From: Eledone cirrhosa
Lineage: Eukaryota; Mollusca; Cephalopoda; Octopoda; Eledonidae
Assembly (NCBI GenBank): GCA_964016885.1
Contig: OZ024758.1
Location: 40,032,485-40,096,484, forward strand
Direction of reading: 5' to 3'
DNA: 64,000 bases
Part shown: piece after piece, positions 49,001-61,400 of the stretch
How positions within the stretch are numbered: the first letter of the stretch is position 1
How the letters are laid out: each line of letters opens with the position of its first letter
Notes under the pieces: model-generated
What the model saw: only the letters and a program-made list of their open reading frames with translations
Databases searched by the model: none
What the model was told of the DNA's origin: nothing
Program-made: the position numbers and the translations under genes

Positions 49001-50668
49001 ATAGCTTAGCTTAGGATAGCTTAGCTTAGGATAGCTTAGCTTAGGATAGCTTAGGATAGCTTAGCTTAGCTTAGGATAGCTTAGCTTAGCTTAGCTTAGG
49101 ATAGCTTAGCTTAGGTTAGCTTAGCTTAGCTTAGCTTAGCTTAGGATAGCTTAGCTTAGGATAGCTTAGGATAGCTTAGCTTAGGATAGCTTAGGATAGC
49201 TTAGCTTAGGATAGCTTAGCTTAGGATAGCTTAGGATAGCTTAGCTTAGGATAGCTTAGGATAGCTTAGCTTAGGATAGCTTAGCTTAGGATAGCTTAGG
49301 ATAGCTTAGCTTAGCTTAGCTTAGGATAGCTTAGCTTAGCTTAGGATAGCTTAGCTTAGCTTAGGATAGCTTAGCTTAGCTTAGCTTAGGATAGCTTAGC
49401 TTAGCTTAGCTTAGGATAGCTTAGCTTAGCTTAGCTTAGGATAGCTTAGCTTAGCTTAGCTTAGGATAGCTTAGCTTAGCTTAGCTTAGGATAGCTTAGC
49501 TTAGCTTAGCTTAGGATAGCTTAGCTTAGCTTAGCTCAGGATAGCTTAGCTTAGGATAGCTTATCTTAGCTTAGCTTAGGATAGCTTAGCTTAGCTTAGC
49601 TTAGGATAGCTTAGCTTAGCTTAGCTTAGGATAGCTTAGCTTAGCTTGGCTTAGGATAGCTTAGCTTAGCTTAGCTTAGGATAGCCTAGCTTAGCTTAGC
49701 TTAGGATGGCTTAGCTTAGCTTAGCTTAGGATAGCTTAGCTTAGCTTAGCATAGGATAGCTTAGCTTAGTTTAGGATAGCTTATCTTAGCTAAGCTTAGC
49801 TTAGGATAGCTTAGGATAGCTTAGCTTAGGATAGCTTAGGATAGCTTAGCTTAGGATAGCTTAGCTTAGGATAGCTTAGCTTAGGATAGCTTAGGATAGC
49901 TTAGCTTAGGATAGCTTAGGATAGCTTAGCTTAGGATAGCTTAGGATAGCTTAGCTTAGGATAGCTTAGGAAAGCTTAGCTTAGCTTAGCTTAGGATAGC
50001 TTAGCTTAGCTTAGCTTAGGATAGCTTAGCTTAGCTTAGCTTAGGATAGCTTAGGATAGCTTAGCTTAGGATAGCTTAGGATAGCTTAGATTAGGATAGC
50101 TTAGCTTAGGTTAGCTTAGCTTAGGATAGCTTAGGATAGCTTAGCTTAGGATAGCTTAGGATAGCTTAGCTTAGGATAGCTTAGCTTAGGATAGCTTAGG
50201 ATAGCTTAGCTTAGCTTAGCTTAGGATAGCTTAGCTTAGCTTAGCTTAGGATAGCTTAGCTTAGCTTAGCTTAGCTTAGGATAGCTTAGCTTAGCTTAGC
50301 TTAGGATAGCTTAGGATAGCTTAGCTTAGGATAGTTTAGGATAGCTTAGCTTAGGATAGCTTAGGATAGCTTAGCTTAGGATAGCTTAGGATAGCTTAGC
50401 TTAGGATAGCTTAGCTTAGGATAGCTTAGCTTAGCTTAGCTTAGGATAGCTTAGCTTAGGATAGCTTAGGATAGCTTAGCTTAGGATAGCTTAGCTTAGG
50501 ATAGCTTAGGATAGCTTAGCTTAGCTTAGCTTAGCTTAGCTTAGCTTAGGATAGCTTAGCTTAGCTTAGCTTAGGATAGCTTAGCTTAGCTTAGGATAGC
50601 TTAGCTTAGCTTAGCTTAGGATAGCTTAGCTTAGCTTAGCTTAGGATAGCTTAGCTTAGCTTAGCTTA

Positions 50669-51000
50669 GGTTAGCTTAGCTTAGGAGAGCTTAGTTTAGG
50701 TTAGCTTAGCTTAGCTTAGCTTAGCATAGCTTAGGATAGCTTAGCTTAGGATAGCTTAGCTTAGCTTAGCTTAGGATAGCTTAGCTTAGCTTAGCTTAGG
50801 ATAGCTTAGCTTAGCTTAGCTTAGGATAGCTTAGCTTAGCTTAGCTTAGGATAGCTTAGCTTAGCTTAGCTTAGGATAGCTTAGCTTAGCTTAGCTTAGG
50901 ATAGCTTAGCTTAGCTTAGCTTAGGTTAGCTTAGCTTAGGATAGCTTAGTTTAGGTTAGCTTAGCTTAGCTTAGCTTAGCATAGCTTAGGATAGCTTAGC
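50669..51000 (+). repeat. 255-bp local duplication
   Basis: A cluster of variants, GGTTA, then GTTTA, then GGTTA, then GCATA, occurs twice. GTTTA lies at 50694 and 50949, and GCATA at 50724 and 50979, both 255 bp apart. The first copy has GGAGA before GTTTA where the second has GGATA. The pair is isolated; no other copy was noticed in the window. Confidence 0.75.
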
Positions 51001-54000
51001 TTAGGATAGCTTAGCTTAGCTTAGCTTAGGATAGCTTAGCTTAGCTTAGCTTAGGATAGCTTAGCTTAGCTTAGCTTAGGATAGCTTAGCTTAGGATAGC
51101 TTAGGATAGCTTAGCTTAGCTTAGCTTAGGATAGCTTAGCTTAGCTTAGCTTAGGATAGCTTAGCTTAGCTTAGGATAGCTTAGCTTAGCTTAGCTTAGG
51201 ATAGCTTAGCTTAGCTTAGCTTAGGATAGCTTAGCTTAGCTTTGCTTAGGATAGCTTAGCTTAGCTTAGCTTAGGATAGCTTAGCTTAGCTTAGCTTAGG
51301 ATAGCTTAGCTTAGCTTAGCTTAGGATAGCTTAGCTTAGCTTAGCTTAGGATAGCTTAGCTTAGCTTAGCTTAGGATAGCTTAGCTTAGCTTAGCTTAGG
51401 ATCGCTTAGCTTAGCTTAGCTTAGGATAGCTTAGCTTAGCTTAGGATAGCTTAGCTTAGCTTAGCTTAGGATAGCTTAGCTTAGCTTAGGATAGCTTAGG
51501 ATAGCTTAGCTTAGGAGAGCTTAGCTTAGCTTAGCTTAGGATAGCTTAGCTTAGCTTAGCTTAGGATAGCTTAGCTTAACTTAGCTTAGGATAGCTTAGC
51601 TTAGCTTAGGATAGCTTAGCTTAGCTTAGCTTAGGATAGCTTAGCTTAGCTTAGCTTAGGATAGCTTAGCTTAGCTTAGCTTAGGATAGCTTAGGATAGC
51701 TTAGCTTAGGATAGCTTAGGATAGCTTACCTTAGGAGAGCTTAGCTTAGGATAGCTTAGCTTAGGATAGCTTAGGATAGCTTAGCTTAGGATAGCTTAGC
51801 TTAGGATAGCTTAGCTTAGGATAGCTTAGGATAGCTTAGCTTAGCTTAGCTTAGGATAGCTTAGCTTAGCTTAGCTTAGGATAGCTTAGCTTAGCTTAGC
51901 TTAGGATAGCTTAGCTTAGCTTAGCTTAGGATAGCTTAGGATAGCTTAGCTTAGGATAGCTTAGGATAGCTTAGCTTAGGATAGCTTAGGATAGCTTAGC
52001 TTAGGATAGCTTAGCTTAGGATAGCTTAGCTTAGGATAGCTTAGGATAGCTTAGCTTAGGATATCTTAGGATAGCTTAGCTTAGGATAGCTTAGCTTAGG
52101 ATAGCTTAGCTTAGGATAGCTTAGGATAGCTTAGCTTAACTTAGCTTAGGATAGCTTAGCTTAGCTTAGGATAGCTTAGCTTAGCTTAGCTTAGGATAGC
52201 TTAGCTTAGCTTAGCTTAGGATAGCTTAGGATAGCTTAGCTTAGGATAGCTTAGGATAGCTTAGCTTAGGATAGCTTAGGATAGCTTAGCTTAGGATAGC
52301 TTAGCTTAGGATAGCTTAGCTTAGGATAGTTTAGGATAGCTTAGCTTAGCTTAGCTTAGGATAGCTTAGGATAGCTTAGCTTAGGATAGCTTAGGATAGC
52401 TTAGCTTAGGATAGATTAGGATAGCTTAGCTTAGGATAGCTTAGGATAGCTTAGCTTAGGATAGCTTAGCTTAGGATAGCTTAGCTTAGCTTAGGATAGC
52501 TTAGCTTGGGATAGCTTAGGATAGCTTAGCTTAGGATAGCTTAGCTTAGGATAGCTTAGGATAGCTTAGCTTAGCTTAGCTTAGGATAGCTTAGCTTAGC
52601 TTAGCTTAGGATAGCTTAGCTTAGCTTAGGATAGCTTAGCTTAGCTTAGCTTAGGATAGCTTAGCTTAGCTTAGCTTAGGATAGCTTAGCTTAGCTTAGC
52701 TTAGGATAGCTTAGCTTAGCTTAGCTTAGGATAGCTTAGCTTAGCTTAGCTTAGGATAGCTTAGCTTAGCTTAGCTTAGAATAGCTTAGCTTAGGATAGC
52801 TTAGCTTAGGATAGCTTAGCTTAGGATAGCTTAGGATAGCTTAGCTTAGGATAGCTTAGGATAGCTTAGCTTAGGATAGCTTAGCTTAGCTTAGCTTAGG
52901 ATAGCTTAGCTTAGCTTAGGATAGCTTAGCTTAGCTTAGCTTAGGATAGCTTAGCTTAGGATAGCTTAGGAATGCTTAGCTTAGCTTAGCTTAGGATAGC
53001 TTAGCTTAGCTTAGCTTAGGATAGCTTAGCTTAGCTTAGGATAGCTTAGCTTAGCTTAGCTTAGGATAGCTTAGCTTAGCTTAGTTTAGGATAGCTTAGC
53101 TTAGCTTAGCTTAGGATAGCTTAGCTTAGCTTAGCTTAGGATAGCTTAGCTTAGCTTAGCTTAGGATAGCTTAGCTTAGGATAGCTTAGCTTAGCTTAGC
53201 TTAGGATAGCTTAGCTTAGCTTAGCTTAGGATAGCTTAGCTTAGGATAGCTTAGCTTAGCTTAGCTTAGGATAGCTTAGCATAGCTTAGCTTAGGATAGC
53301 TTAGCTTAGCTTAGCTTAGGATAGCTTAGCTTAGCTTAGCTTAGGATAGCTTAGCTTAGCTTAGCTTAGGATAGCTTAGCTTAGCTTAGCTTAGGATAGC
53401 TTAGCTTAGCTTAGCTTAGGATAGCTTAGCATAGCTTAGCTTAGGATAGCTTAGCTTAGCTTAGGATAGCTTAGCTTAGCTTAGGATAGCTTAGCTTAGC
53501 TTGGCTTAGGTTAGCTTAGCTTAGCTTGGCTTAGGATAGCTTAGCTTAGCTTAGCTTAGGATAGCTTAGCTTAGGATAGCTTAGGATAGCTTAGCTTAGC
53601 TTAGCTTAGGATAGCTTAGCTTAGTTTAGGATAGCTTAGCTTAGCTTAGCTTAGGATAGCTTAGGATAGCTTAGCTTGGGACAGCTTAGGATAGCTTAGC
53701 TTAGGATAGCTTAGGATAGCTTAGCTTAGGATAGCTTAGGATAGCTTAGGTTAGGATAGCTTAGCTTAGGATAGCTTAGGATAGCTTAGCTTAGGATAGC
53801 TTAGGATAGCTTAGCTTAGAATAGCTTAGGATAGCTTAGCTTAGGATAGCTTAGCTTAGGATAGCTTAGGAAAGCTTAGCTTAGCTTAGCTTAGGATAGC
53901 TTAGCTTAGCTTAGCTTAGGATAGCTTAGCTTAGCTTAGGATAGCTTAGGATAGCTTAGCTTAGGATAGCTTAGGATAGCTTAGCTTAGGATAGCTTAGC

Positions 54001-54100
54001 TTAGGATAGCTTAGCTTAGGATAGCTTAGGATAGCTTAGCTTAGGATAGCTTAGGATAGCTTAGCTTAGGATAGCTTAGCTTAGGATAGCTTAGGATAGC
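51000..54100 (+). repeat. Satellite stretch not assigned to a block
   Basis: GCTTA and GGATA units with scattered variants: CCTTA-GGAGA near 51728, GCTTG-GGATA near 52508, GAATA near 52789 and GGTTA near 53508. No gene or foreign insertion is seen. GGTTA-GGATA near 53748 with GGAAA near 53869 resembles the ends of the 42.5-44.7 kb copies, so at least 53.5-53.9 kb is a relative of that block, at a distance of about 9.2 kb from 44.5 kb. Confidence 0.55.
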
Positions 54101-54324
54101 TTAGCTTAGCTTAGCTTAGGATAGCTTAGCTTAGCTTAGGATAGCTTAGCTTAGCTTAGCTTAGCTTAGGATAGCTTAGCTTAGCTTAGGATAGCTTAGG
54201 ATAGCTTAGCTTAGGATAGCTTAGGATAGCTTAGCTTAGGATAGCTTAGGATAGCTTAGCTTAGGATAGCTTAGCTTAGGATAGCTTAGCTTAGCTTAGG
54301 ATAGCTTAGCTTAGGATAGCTTAG

Positions 54325-57300
54325 GATATCTTAGGTTAGGATAGCTTAGCTTAGGATAGCTTAGGATAGATTAGCTTAGCTTAGCTTAGGATAGCTTAGC
54401 TTAGCTTAGCTTAGGATAGCTTAGCTTAGCTTAGGATAGCTTAGCTTAGCTTAGCTTAGGATAGCTTAGCTTAGCTTAGCTTAGGATAGCTTAGCTTAGC
54501 TTAGGATAGCTTAGCTTAGCTTAGCTTAGGATAGCTTAGCTTAGCTTAGCTTAGGATAGCTTAGCTTAGGATAGCTTAGCTTAGGATAGCTTAGCTTAGG
54601 TTAGCTTAGCTTAGCTTAGCTTAGGATAGCTTAGGATAGCTTAGCTTAGGATAGCTTAGCTTAGCTTAGCTTAGGATAGCTTAGCTTAGCTTAGCTTAGG
54701 ATAGCTTAGCTTAGCTTAGCTTAGGATAGCTTAGCTTAGGATAGCTTAGGATTGCTTAGCTTAGCTTAGCTTAGGATAGCTTAGCTTAGCTTAGCTTAGG
54801 ATAGCTTAGCTTAGCTTAGGATAGCTTAGCTTAGCTTAGCTTAGGATAGCTTAGCTTAGCTTAGCTTAGGATAGCTTAGATTAGCTTAGCTTAGGATAGC
54901 TTAGGATAGCTTAGGATAGCTTAGCTTAGCTTAGCTTAGGATAGCTTAGCTTAGCTTAGGATAGCTTAGCTTAGCTTAGCTTAGCTTAGGATAGCTTAGC
55001 TTAGCTTAGGATAGCTTAGCTTAGCTTAGCTTAGGATAGCTTAGCTTAGCTTAGCTTAGGATAGCTTAGCTTAGGATAGCTTAGCTTAGGATAGCTTAGC
55101 TTAGGTTAGCTTAGCTTAGCTTAGCTTAGGATAGCTTAGGATAGCTTAGCTTAGGATAGCTTAGCTTAGCTTAGCTTAGGATAGCTTAGCTTAGCTTAGC
55201 TTAGGATAGCTTAGCTTAGCTTAGCTTAGGATAGCTTAGCTTAGGATAGCTTAGGATTGCTTAGCTTAGCTTAGGATAGCTTAGCTTAGCTTAGCTTAGG
55301 ATAGCTTAGCTTAGCTTAGCATAGCTTAGCTTAGCTTAGCTTAGGATAGCTTAGCTTAGCTTAGCTTAGGATAGCTTAGCTTAGCTTAGCTTAGGATAGC
55401 TTAGGATAGCTTAGGATAGCTTAGCTTAGCTTAGCTTAGGATAGCTTAGCTTAGCTTAGGATAGCTTAGCTTAGCTTAGCTTAGGATAGCTTAGCTTAGC
55501 TTAGGATAGCTTAGCTTAGCTTAGCTTTGCTTAGGATAGCTTAGCTTAGCTTAGCTTAGGATAGCTTAGCTTAGCTTAGCTTAGGATAGCTTAGCTTAGC
55601 TTAGCTTAGCTTAGGATAGCTTAGCTTAGCTTAGCTTAGGATAGATTAGCTTAGCTTAGGATAGCTTAGCTTAGCTTAGCTTAGGAAAGCTTAGCTTAGC
55701 TTAGGATAGCTTAGCTTAGCTTAGCTTAGGAGAGCTTAGCTTAGCTTAGCTTAGGATAGCTTAGCTTAGCTTAGCTTAGGATAGCTTAGCTTAGCTTAGG
55801 TAGCTTAGCTTAGCTTAGCTTAGGATAGCTTAGCTTAGCTTAGCTTAGCTTAGCTTAGGATAGCTTAGCTTAGCTTAGCTTAGGAGAGCTTAGCTTAGCT
55901 TAGCTTAGGATAGCTTAGGATAGCTTAGCTTAGGATAGCTTAGGATAGCTTACCTTAGGAGAGCTTAGCTTAGGATAGCTTAGCTTAGGATAGCTTAGCT
56001 TAGGATAGCTTAGGATAGCTTAGCTTAGCTTAGCTTAGGATAGCTTAGCTTAGCTTAGGATAGCTTAGCTTAGCTTAGCTTAGCTTAGGATAGCTTAGCT
56101 TAGCTTAGGATAGCTTAGGATAGCTTAGCTTAGGATAGCTTAGGATAGCTTAGCTTAGGATAGCTTAGGATAGCTTAGCTTAGGATAGCTTAGCTTAGGA
56201 TAGCTTAGCTTAGCTTAGGATAGCTTAGCTTAGGATAGCTTAGGATATCTTAGGTTAGGATAGCTTAGCTTAGGATAGCTTAGGATAGATTAGCTTAGCT
56301 TAGCTTAGGATAGCTTAGCTTAGCTTAGCTTAGGATAGCTTAGCTTAGCTTAGGATAGCTTAGCTTAGCTTAGCTTAGGATAGCTTAGCTTAGCTTAGCT
56401 TAGGATAGCTTAGCTTAGCTTAGGATAGCTTAGCTTAGCTTAGCTTAGGATAGCTTAGCTTAGCTTAGCTTAGGATAGCTTAGCTTAGGATAGCTTAGCT
56501 TAGGATAGCTTAGCTTAGGTTAGCTTAGCTTAGCTTAGCTTAGGATAGCTTAGGATAGCTTAGCTTAGGATAGCTTAGCTTAGCTTAGCTTAGGATAGCT
56601 TAGCTTAGCTTAGCTTAGGATAGCTTAGCTTAGCTTAGCTTAGGATAGCTTAGCTTAGGATAGCTTAGGATTGCTTAGCTTAGCTTAGCTTAGGATAGCT
56701 TAGCTTAGCTTAGCTTAGGATAGCTTAGCTTAGCTTAGGATAGCTTAGCTTAGCTTAGCTTAGGATAGCTTAGCTTAGCTTAGCTTAGGATAGCTTAGAT
56801 TAGCTTAGCTTAGGATAGCTTAGGATAGCTTAGGATAGCTTAGCTTAGCTTAGCTTAGGATAGCTTAGCTTAGCTTAGGATAGCTTAGCTTAGCTTAGCT
56901 TAGCTTAGGATAGCTTAGCTTAGCTTAGGATAGCTTAGCTTAGCTTAGCTTAGGATAGCTTAGCTTAGCTTAGCTTAGGATAGCTTAGCTTAGGATAGCT
57001 TAGCTTAGGATAGCTTAGCTTAGGTTAGCTTAGCTTAGCTTAGCTTAGGATAGCTTAGGATAGCTTAGCTTAGGATAGCTTAGCTTAGCTTAGCTTAGGA
57101 TAGCTTAGCTTAGCTTAGCTTAGGATAGCTTAGCTTAGCTTAGCTTAGGATAGCTTAGCTTAGGATAGCTTAGGATTGCTTAGCTTAGCTTAGGATAGCT
57201 TAGCTTAGCTTAGCTTAGGATAGCTTAGCTTAGCTTAGCATAGCTTAGCTTAGCTTAGCTTAGGATAGCTTAGCTTAGCTTAGCTTAGGATAGCTTAGCT

Positions 57301-57900
57301 TAGCTTAGCTTAGGATAGCTTAGGATAGCTTAGGATAGCTTAGCTTAGCTTAGCTTAGGATAGCTTAGCTTAGCTTAGGATAGCTTAGCTTAGCTTAGCT
57401 TAGGATAGCTTAGCTTAGCTTAGGATAGCTTAGCTTAGCTTAGCTTTGCTTAGGATAGCTTAGCTTAGCTTAGCTTAGGATAGCTTAGCTTAGGATAGCT
57501 TAGCTTAGCTTAGCTTAGCTTAGGATAGCTTAGCTTAGCTTAGCTTAGGATAGATTAGCTTAGCTTAGGATAGCTTAGCTTAGCTTAGCTTAGGAAAGCT
57601 TAGCTTAGCTTAGGATAGCTTAGCTTAGCTTAGCTTAGGAGAGCTTAGCTTAGCTTAGCTTAGGATAGCTTAGCTTAGCTTAGCTTAGGATAGCTTAGCT
57701 TAGCTTAGGTAGCTTAGCTTAGCTTAGCTTAGGATAGCTTAGCTTAGCTTAGCTTAGCTTAGCTTAGGATAGCTTAGCTTAGCTTAGCTTAGGAGAGCTT
57801 AGCTTAGCTTAGCTTAGGATAGCTTAGGATAGCTTAGCTTAGGATAGCTTAGGATAGCTTACCTTAGGAGAGCTTAGCTTAGGATAGCTTAGCTTAGGAT
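54325..57900 (+). repeat. Two tandem copies of 1919 bp, nearly identical
   Basis: GATATC followed by GGTTA-GGATA at 54325 and 56244, GGTTA at 54599 and 56518, GGATTGC at 54751 and 56670, GGTTA at 55104 and 57023, a second GGATTGC at 55256 and 57175, and CTTTGC at 55525 and 57444 all have an offset of exactly 1919 bp. Further on, a run of four GCTTA in copy 1 is two in copy 2 (near 57490), after which CCTTA-GGAGA at 55952 and 57861 is 1909 bp apart. The 4-bp GGTA unit (55799, 57708) explains the offset being one short of 1920. This is the clearest recent duplication in the window. GATATC also gives each copy an EcoRV site. Confidence 0.9.
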
Positions 57901-58459
57901 AGCTTAGCTTAGGATAGCTTAGGATAGCTTAGCTTAGCTTAGCTTAGGATAGCTTAGCTTAGCTTAGCTTAGGATAGCTTAGCTTAGGTTAGCTTAGCTT
58001 AGCTTAGCTTAGCTTAGGATAGCTTAGCTTAGGATAGCTTAGGATAGCTTAGGATAGCTTAGCTTAGGATAGCTTAGCTTAGGATAGCTTAGGATAGCTT
58101 AGCTTAGGATAGCTTAGGATAGCTTAGCTTAGGATAGCTTAGCTTAGGATAGCTTAGGATAGCTTAGCTTAGCTTAGCTTAGGATAGCTTAGCTTAGCTT
58201 AGCTTAGGATAGCTTAGCTTAGCTTAGGATAGCTTAGCTTAGCTTAGCTTAGGATAGCTTAGGATAGCTTAGCTTAGGATAGCTTAGGATAGCTTAGCTT
58301 AGGATAGCTTAGGATAGCTTAGGATAGCTTAGCTTAGCTTAGCTTAGGATAGCTTAGCTTAGCTTAGCTTAGGATAGCTTAGCTTAGCTTAGCTTAGGAT
58401 AGCTTAGCTTAGCTTAGGATAGCTTAGCTTAGCTTAGCTTAGGATAGCTTAGCTTAGCT

Positions 58460-61400
58460 TAGCTTAGGACAGCTTAGCTTAGCTTAGCTTAGGATAGCTT
58501 AGCTTAGCTTAGGATAGCTTAGCTTAGCTTAGCTTAGGATAGCTTAGCTTAGCTTAGCTTAGGATAGCTTAGCTTAGGATAGCTTAGCTTAGGATAGCTT
58601 AGCTTAGGTTAGCTTAGCTTAGCTTAGCTTAGGATAGCTTAGCTTAGCTTAGCTTAGGATAGCTTAGCTTAGCTTAGCTTAGGATAGCTTAGCTTAGCTT
58701 AGGATAGCTTAGGATAGCTTAGCTTAGGATAGCTTAGCTTAGCTTAGGATAGCTTAGCTTAGCTTAGCTTAGGATAGCTTAGCTTAGCTTAGCTTAGGAT
58801 AGCTTAGCTTAGCTTAGGATAGCTTAGGATAGCTTAGCTTAGGATAGCTTATGATAGCTTAGCTTAGGATAGCTTAGGATAGCTTAGCTTAGGATAGCTT
58901 AGGATAGCTTAGCTTAGGATAGCTTAGCTTAGGATAGCTTAGCTTAGCTTAGCTTAGGATAGCTTAGCTTAGGATAGCTTAGGATAGCTTAGCTTAGGAT
59001 AGCTTAGCTTAGGATAGCTTAGGATAGCTTAGCTTAGCTTAGCTTAGGATAGCTTAGCTTAGCTTAGCTTAGGATAGCTTAGCTTAGCTTAGGATAGCTT
59101 AGATTAGCTTAGCTTAGGATAGCTTAGCTTAGCTTAGCTTAGGATAGCTTAGCTTAGCTTAGCTTAGGATAGCTTAGCTTAGGATAGCTTAGCTTAGGAT
59201 AGCTTAGCTTAGGTTAGCTTAGCTTAGCTTAGCTTAGGATAGCTTAGGATAGCTTAGCTTAGGATAGCTTAGCTTAGCTTAGCTTAGGATAGCTTAGCTT
59301 AGTTTAGCTTAGGATAGCTTAGCTTAGCTTAGCTTAGGATAGCTTAGCTTAGGATAGCTTAGGATTGCTTAGCTTAGCTTAGCTTAGGATAGCTTAGCTT
59401 AGCTTAGCTTAGGATAGCTTAGCTTAGCTTAGGATAGCTTAGCTTAGCTTAGCTTAGGATAGCTTAGCTTAGCTTAGCTTAGGATAGCTTAGCTTAGCTT
59501 AGCTTAGGATAGCTTAGGATAGCTTAGGATAGCTTAGCTTTGCTTAGCTTAGGATAGCTTAGCTTAGCTTAGCTTAGGATAGCTTAGCTTAGCTTAGCTT
59601 AGGATAGCTTAGCTTAGCTTAGGATAGCTTAGCTTAGCTTAGCTTAGGATAGCTTAGCTTAGCTTAGCTTAGGATAGCTTAGCTTAGCTTAGCTTAGGAT
59701 AGCTTAGCTTAGCTTAGCTTAGGATAGATTAGCTTAGCTTAGGATAGCTTAGCTTAGCTTAGCTTAGGAAAGCTTAGCTTAGCTTAGGATAGCTTAGTTT
59801 AGCTTAGCTTAGGAGAGCTTAGCTTAGCTTAGGATAGCTTAGCTTAGCTTAGCTTAGGATAGCTTAGCTTAGCTTAGCTTAGGTAGCTTAGCTTAGCTTA
59901 GCTTAGCTTAGGATAGCTTAGCTTAGCTTAGCTTAGGAGAGCTTAGCTTAGCTTAGCTTAGGATAGCTTAGGATAGCTTAGCTTAGGATAGCTTAGGATA
60001 GCTTACCTTAGGAGAGCTTAGCTTAGGATAGCTTAGCTTAGGATAGCTTAGGATAGCTTAGCTTAGGGTAGCTTAGCTTAGGATAGCTTAGCTTAGGATA
60101 GCTTAGGATAGCTTAGCTTAGCTTAGCTTAGGATAGCTTAGCTTAGCTTAGCTTAGGATAGCTTAGCTTAGGTTAGCTTAGCTTAGCTTAGCTTAGCTTA
60201 GGATAGCTTAGCTTAGGATAGCTTAGGATAGCTTAGCTTAGGATAGCTTAGGATAGCTTAGCTTAGGAGAGCTTAGCTTAGGATAGCTTAGGATAGCTTA
60301 GCTTAGGATAGCTTAGGATAGCTTAGCTTAGGATAGCTTAGCTTAGGATAGCTTAGGATAGCTTAGCTTAGCTTAGCTTAGGATAGCTTAGCTTAGCTTA
60401 GCTTAGGATAGCTTAGCTTAGCTTAGCTTAGGATAGCTTAGGATAGCTTAGCTTAGGATAGCTTAGGATAGCTTAGCTTAGGATAGCTTAGGATAGCTTA
60501 GGATAGCTTAGCTTAGCTTAGCTTAGGATAGCTTAGCTTAGCTTAGCTTAGGATAGCTTAGCTTAGCTTAGCTTAGGATAGCTTAGCTTAGCTTAGGATA
60601 GCTTAGCTTAGCTTAGCTTAGGATAGCTTAGCTTAGCTTAGCTTAGGACAGCTTAGCTTATCTTAGCTTAGGATAGCTTAGCTTAGCTTAGGATAGCTTA
60701 GCTTAGCTTAGCTTAGGATAGCTTAGCTTAGCTTAGCTTAGGATAGCTTAGCTTAGGATAGCTTAGCTTAGGATAGCTTAGCTTAGGTTAGCTTAGCTTA
60801 GCTTAGCTTAGGATAGCTTAGGATAGCTTAGCTTAGGATAGCTTAGCTTAGCTTAGCTTAGGATAGCTTAGCTTAGCTTAGCTTAGGATAGCTTAGCTTA
60901 GCTTAGCTTAGGATAGCTTAGCTTAGCTTAGCTTAGGATAGCTTAGCTTAGGATAGCTTAGGATAGCTTAGCTTAGCTTAGCTTAGGATAGCTTAGCTTA
61001 GCTTAGCTTAGGATAGCTTAGCTTAGCTTAGGATAGCTTAGCTTAGCTTAGCTTAGGATAGCTTAGCTTAGCTTAGCTTAGGATAGCTTAGCTTAGCTTA
61101 GCTTAGGATAGCTTAGGATAGCTTAGGATAGCTTAGCTTAGCTTAGCTTAGGATAGCTTAGCTTAGCTTAGCTTAGGATAGCTTAGCTTAGCTTAGCTTA
61201 GGATAGCTTAGCTTAGCTTAGGATAGCTTAGCTTAGCTTAGCTTAGGATAGCTTAGCTTAGCTTAGCTTAGGATAGCTTAGCTTAGCTTAGCTTAGGATA
61301 GCTTAGCTTAGCTTAGGATAGCTTAGCTTAGCTTAGCTTAGGATAGCTTAGCTTAGGATAGCTTAGGATAGCTTAGCTTAGGATAGCTTAGCTTAGGATA

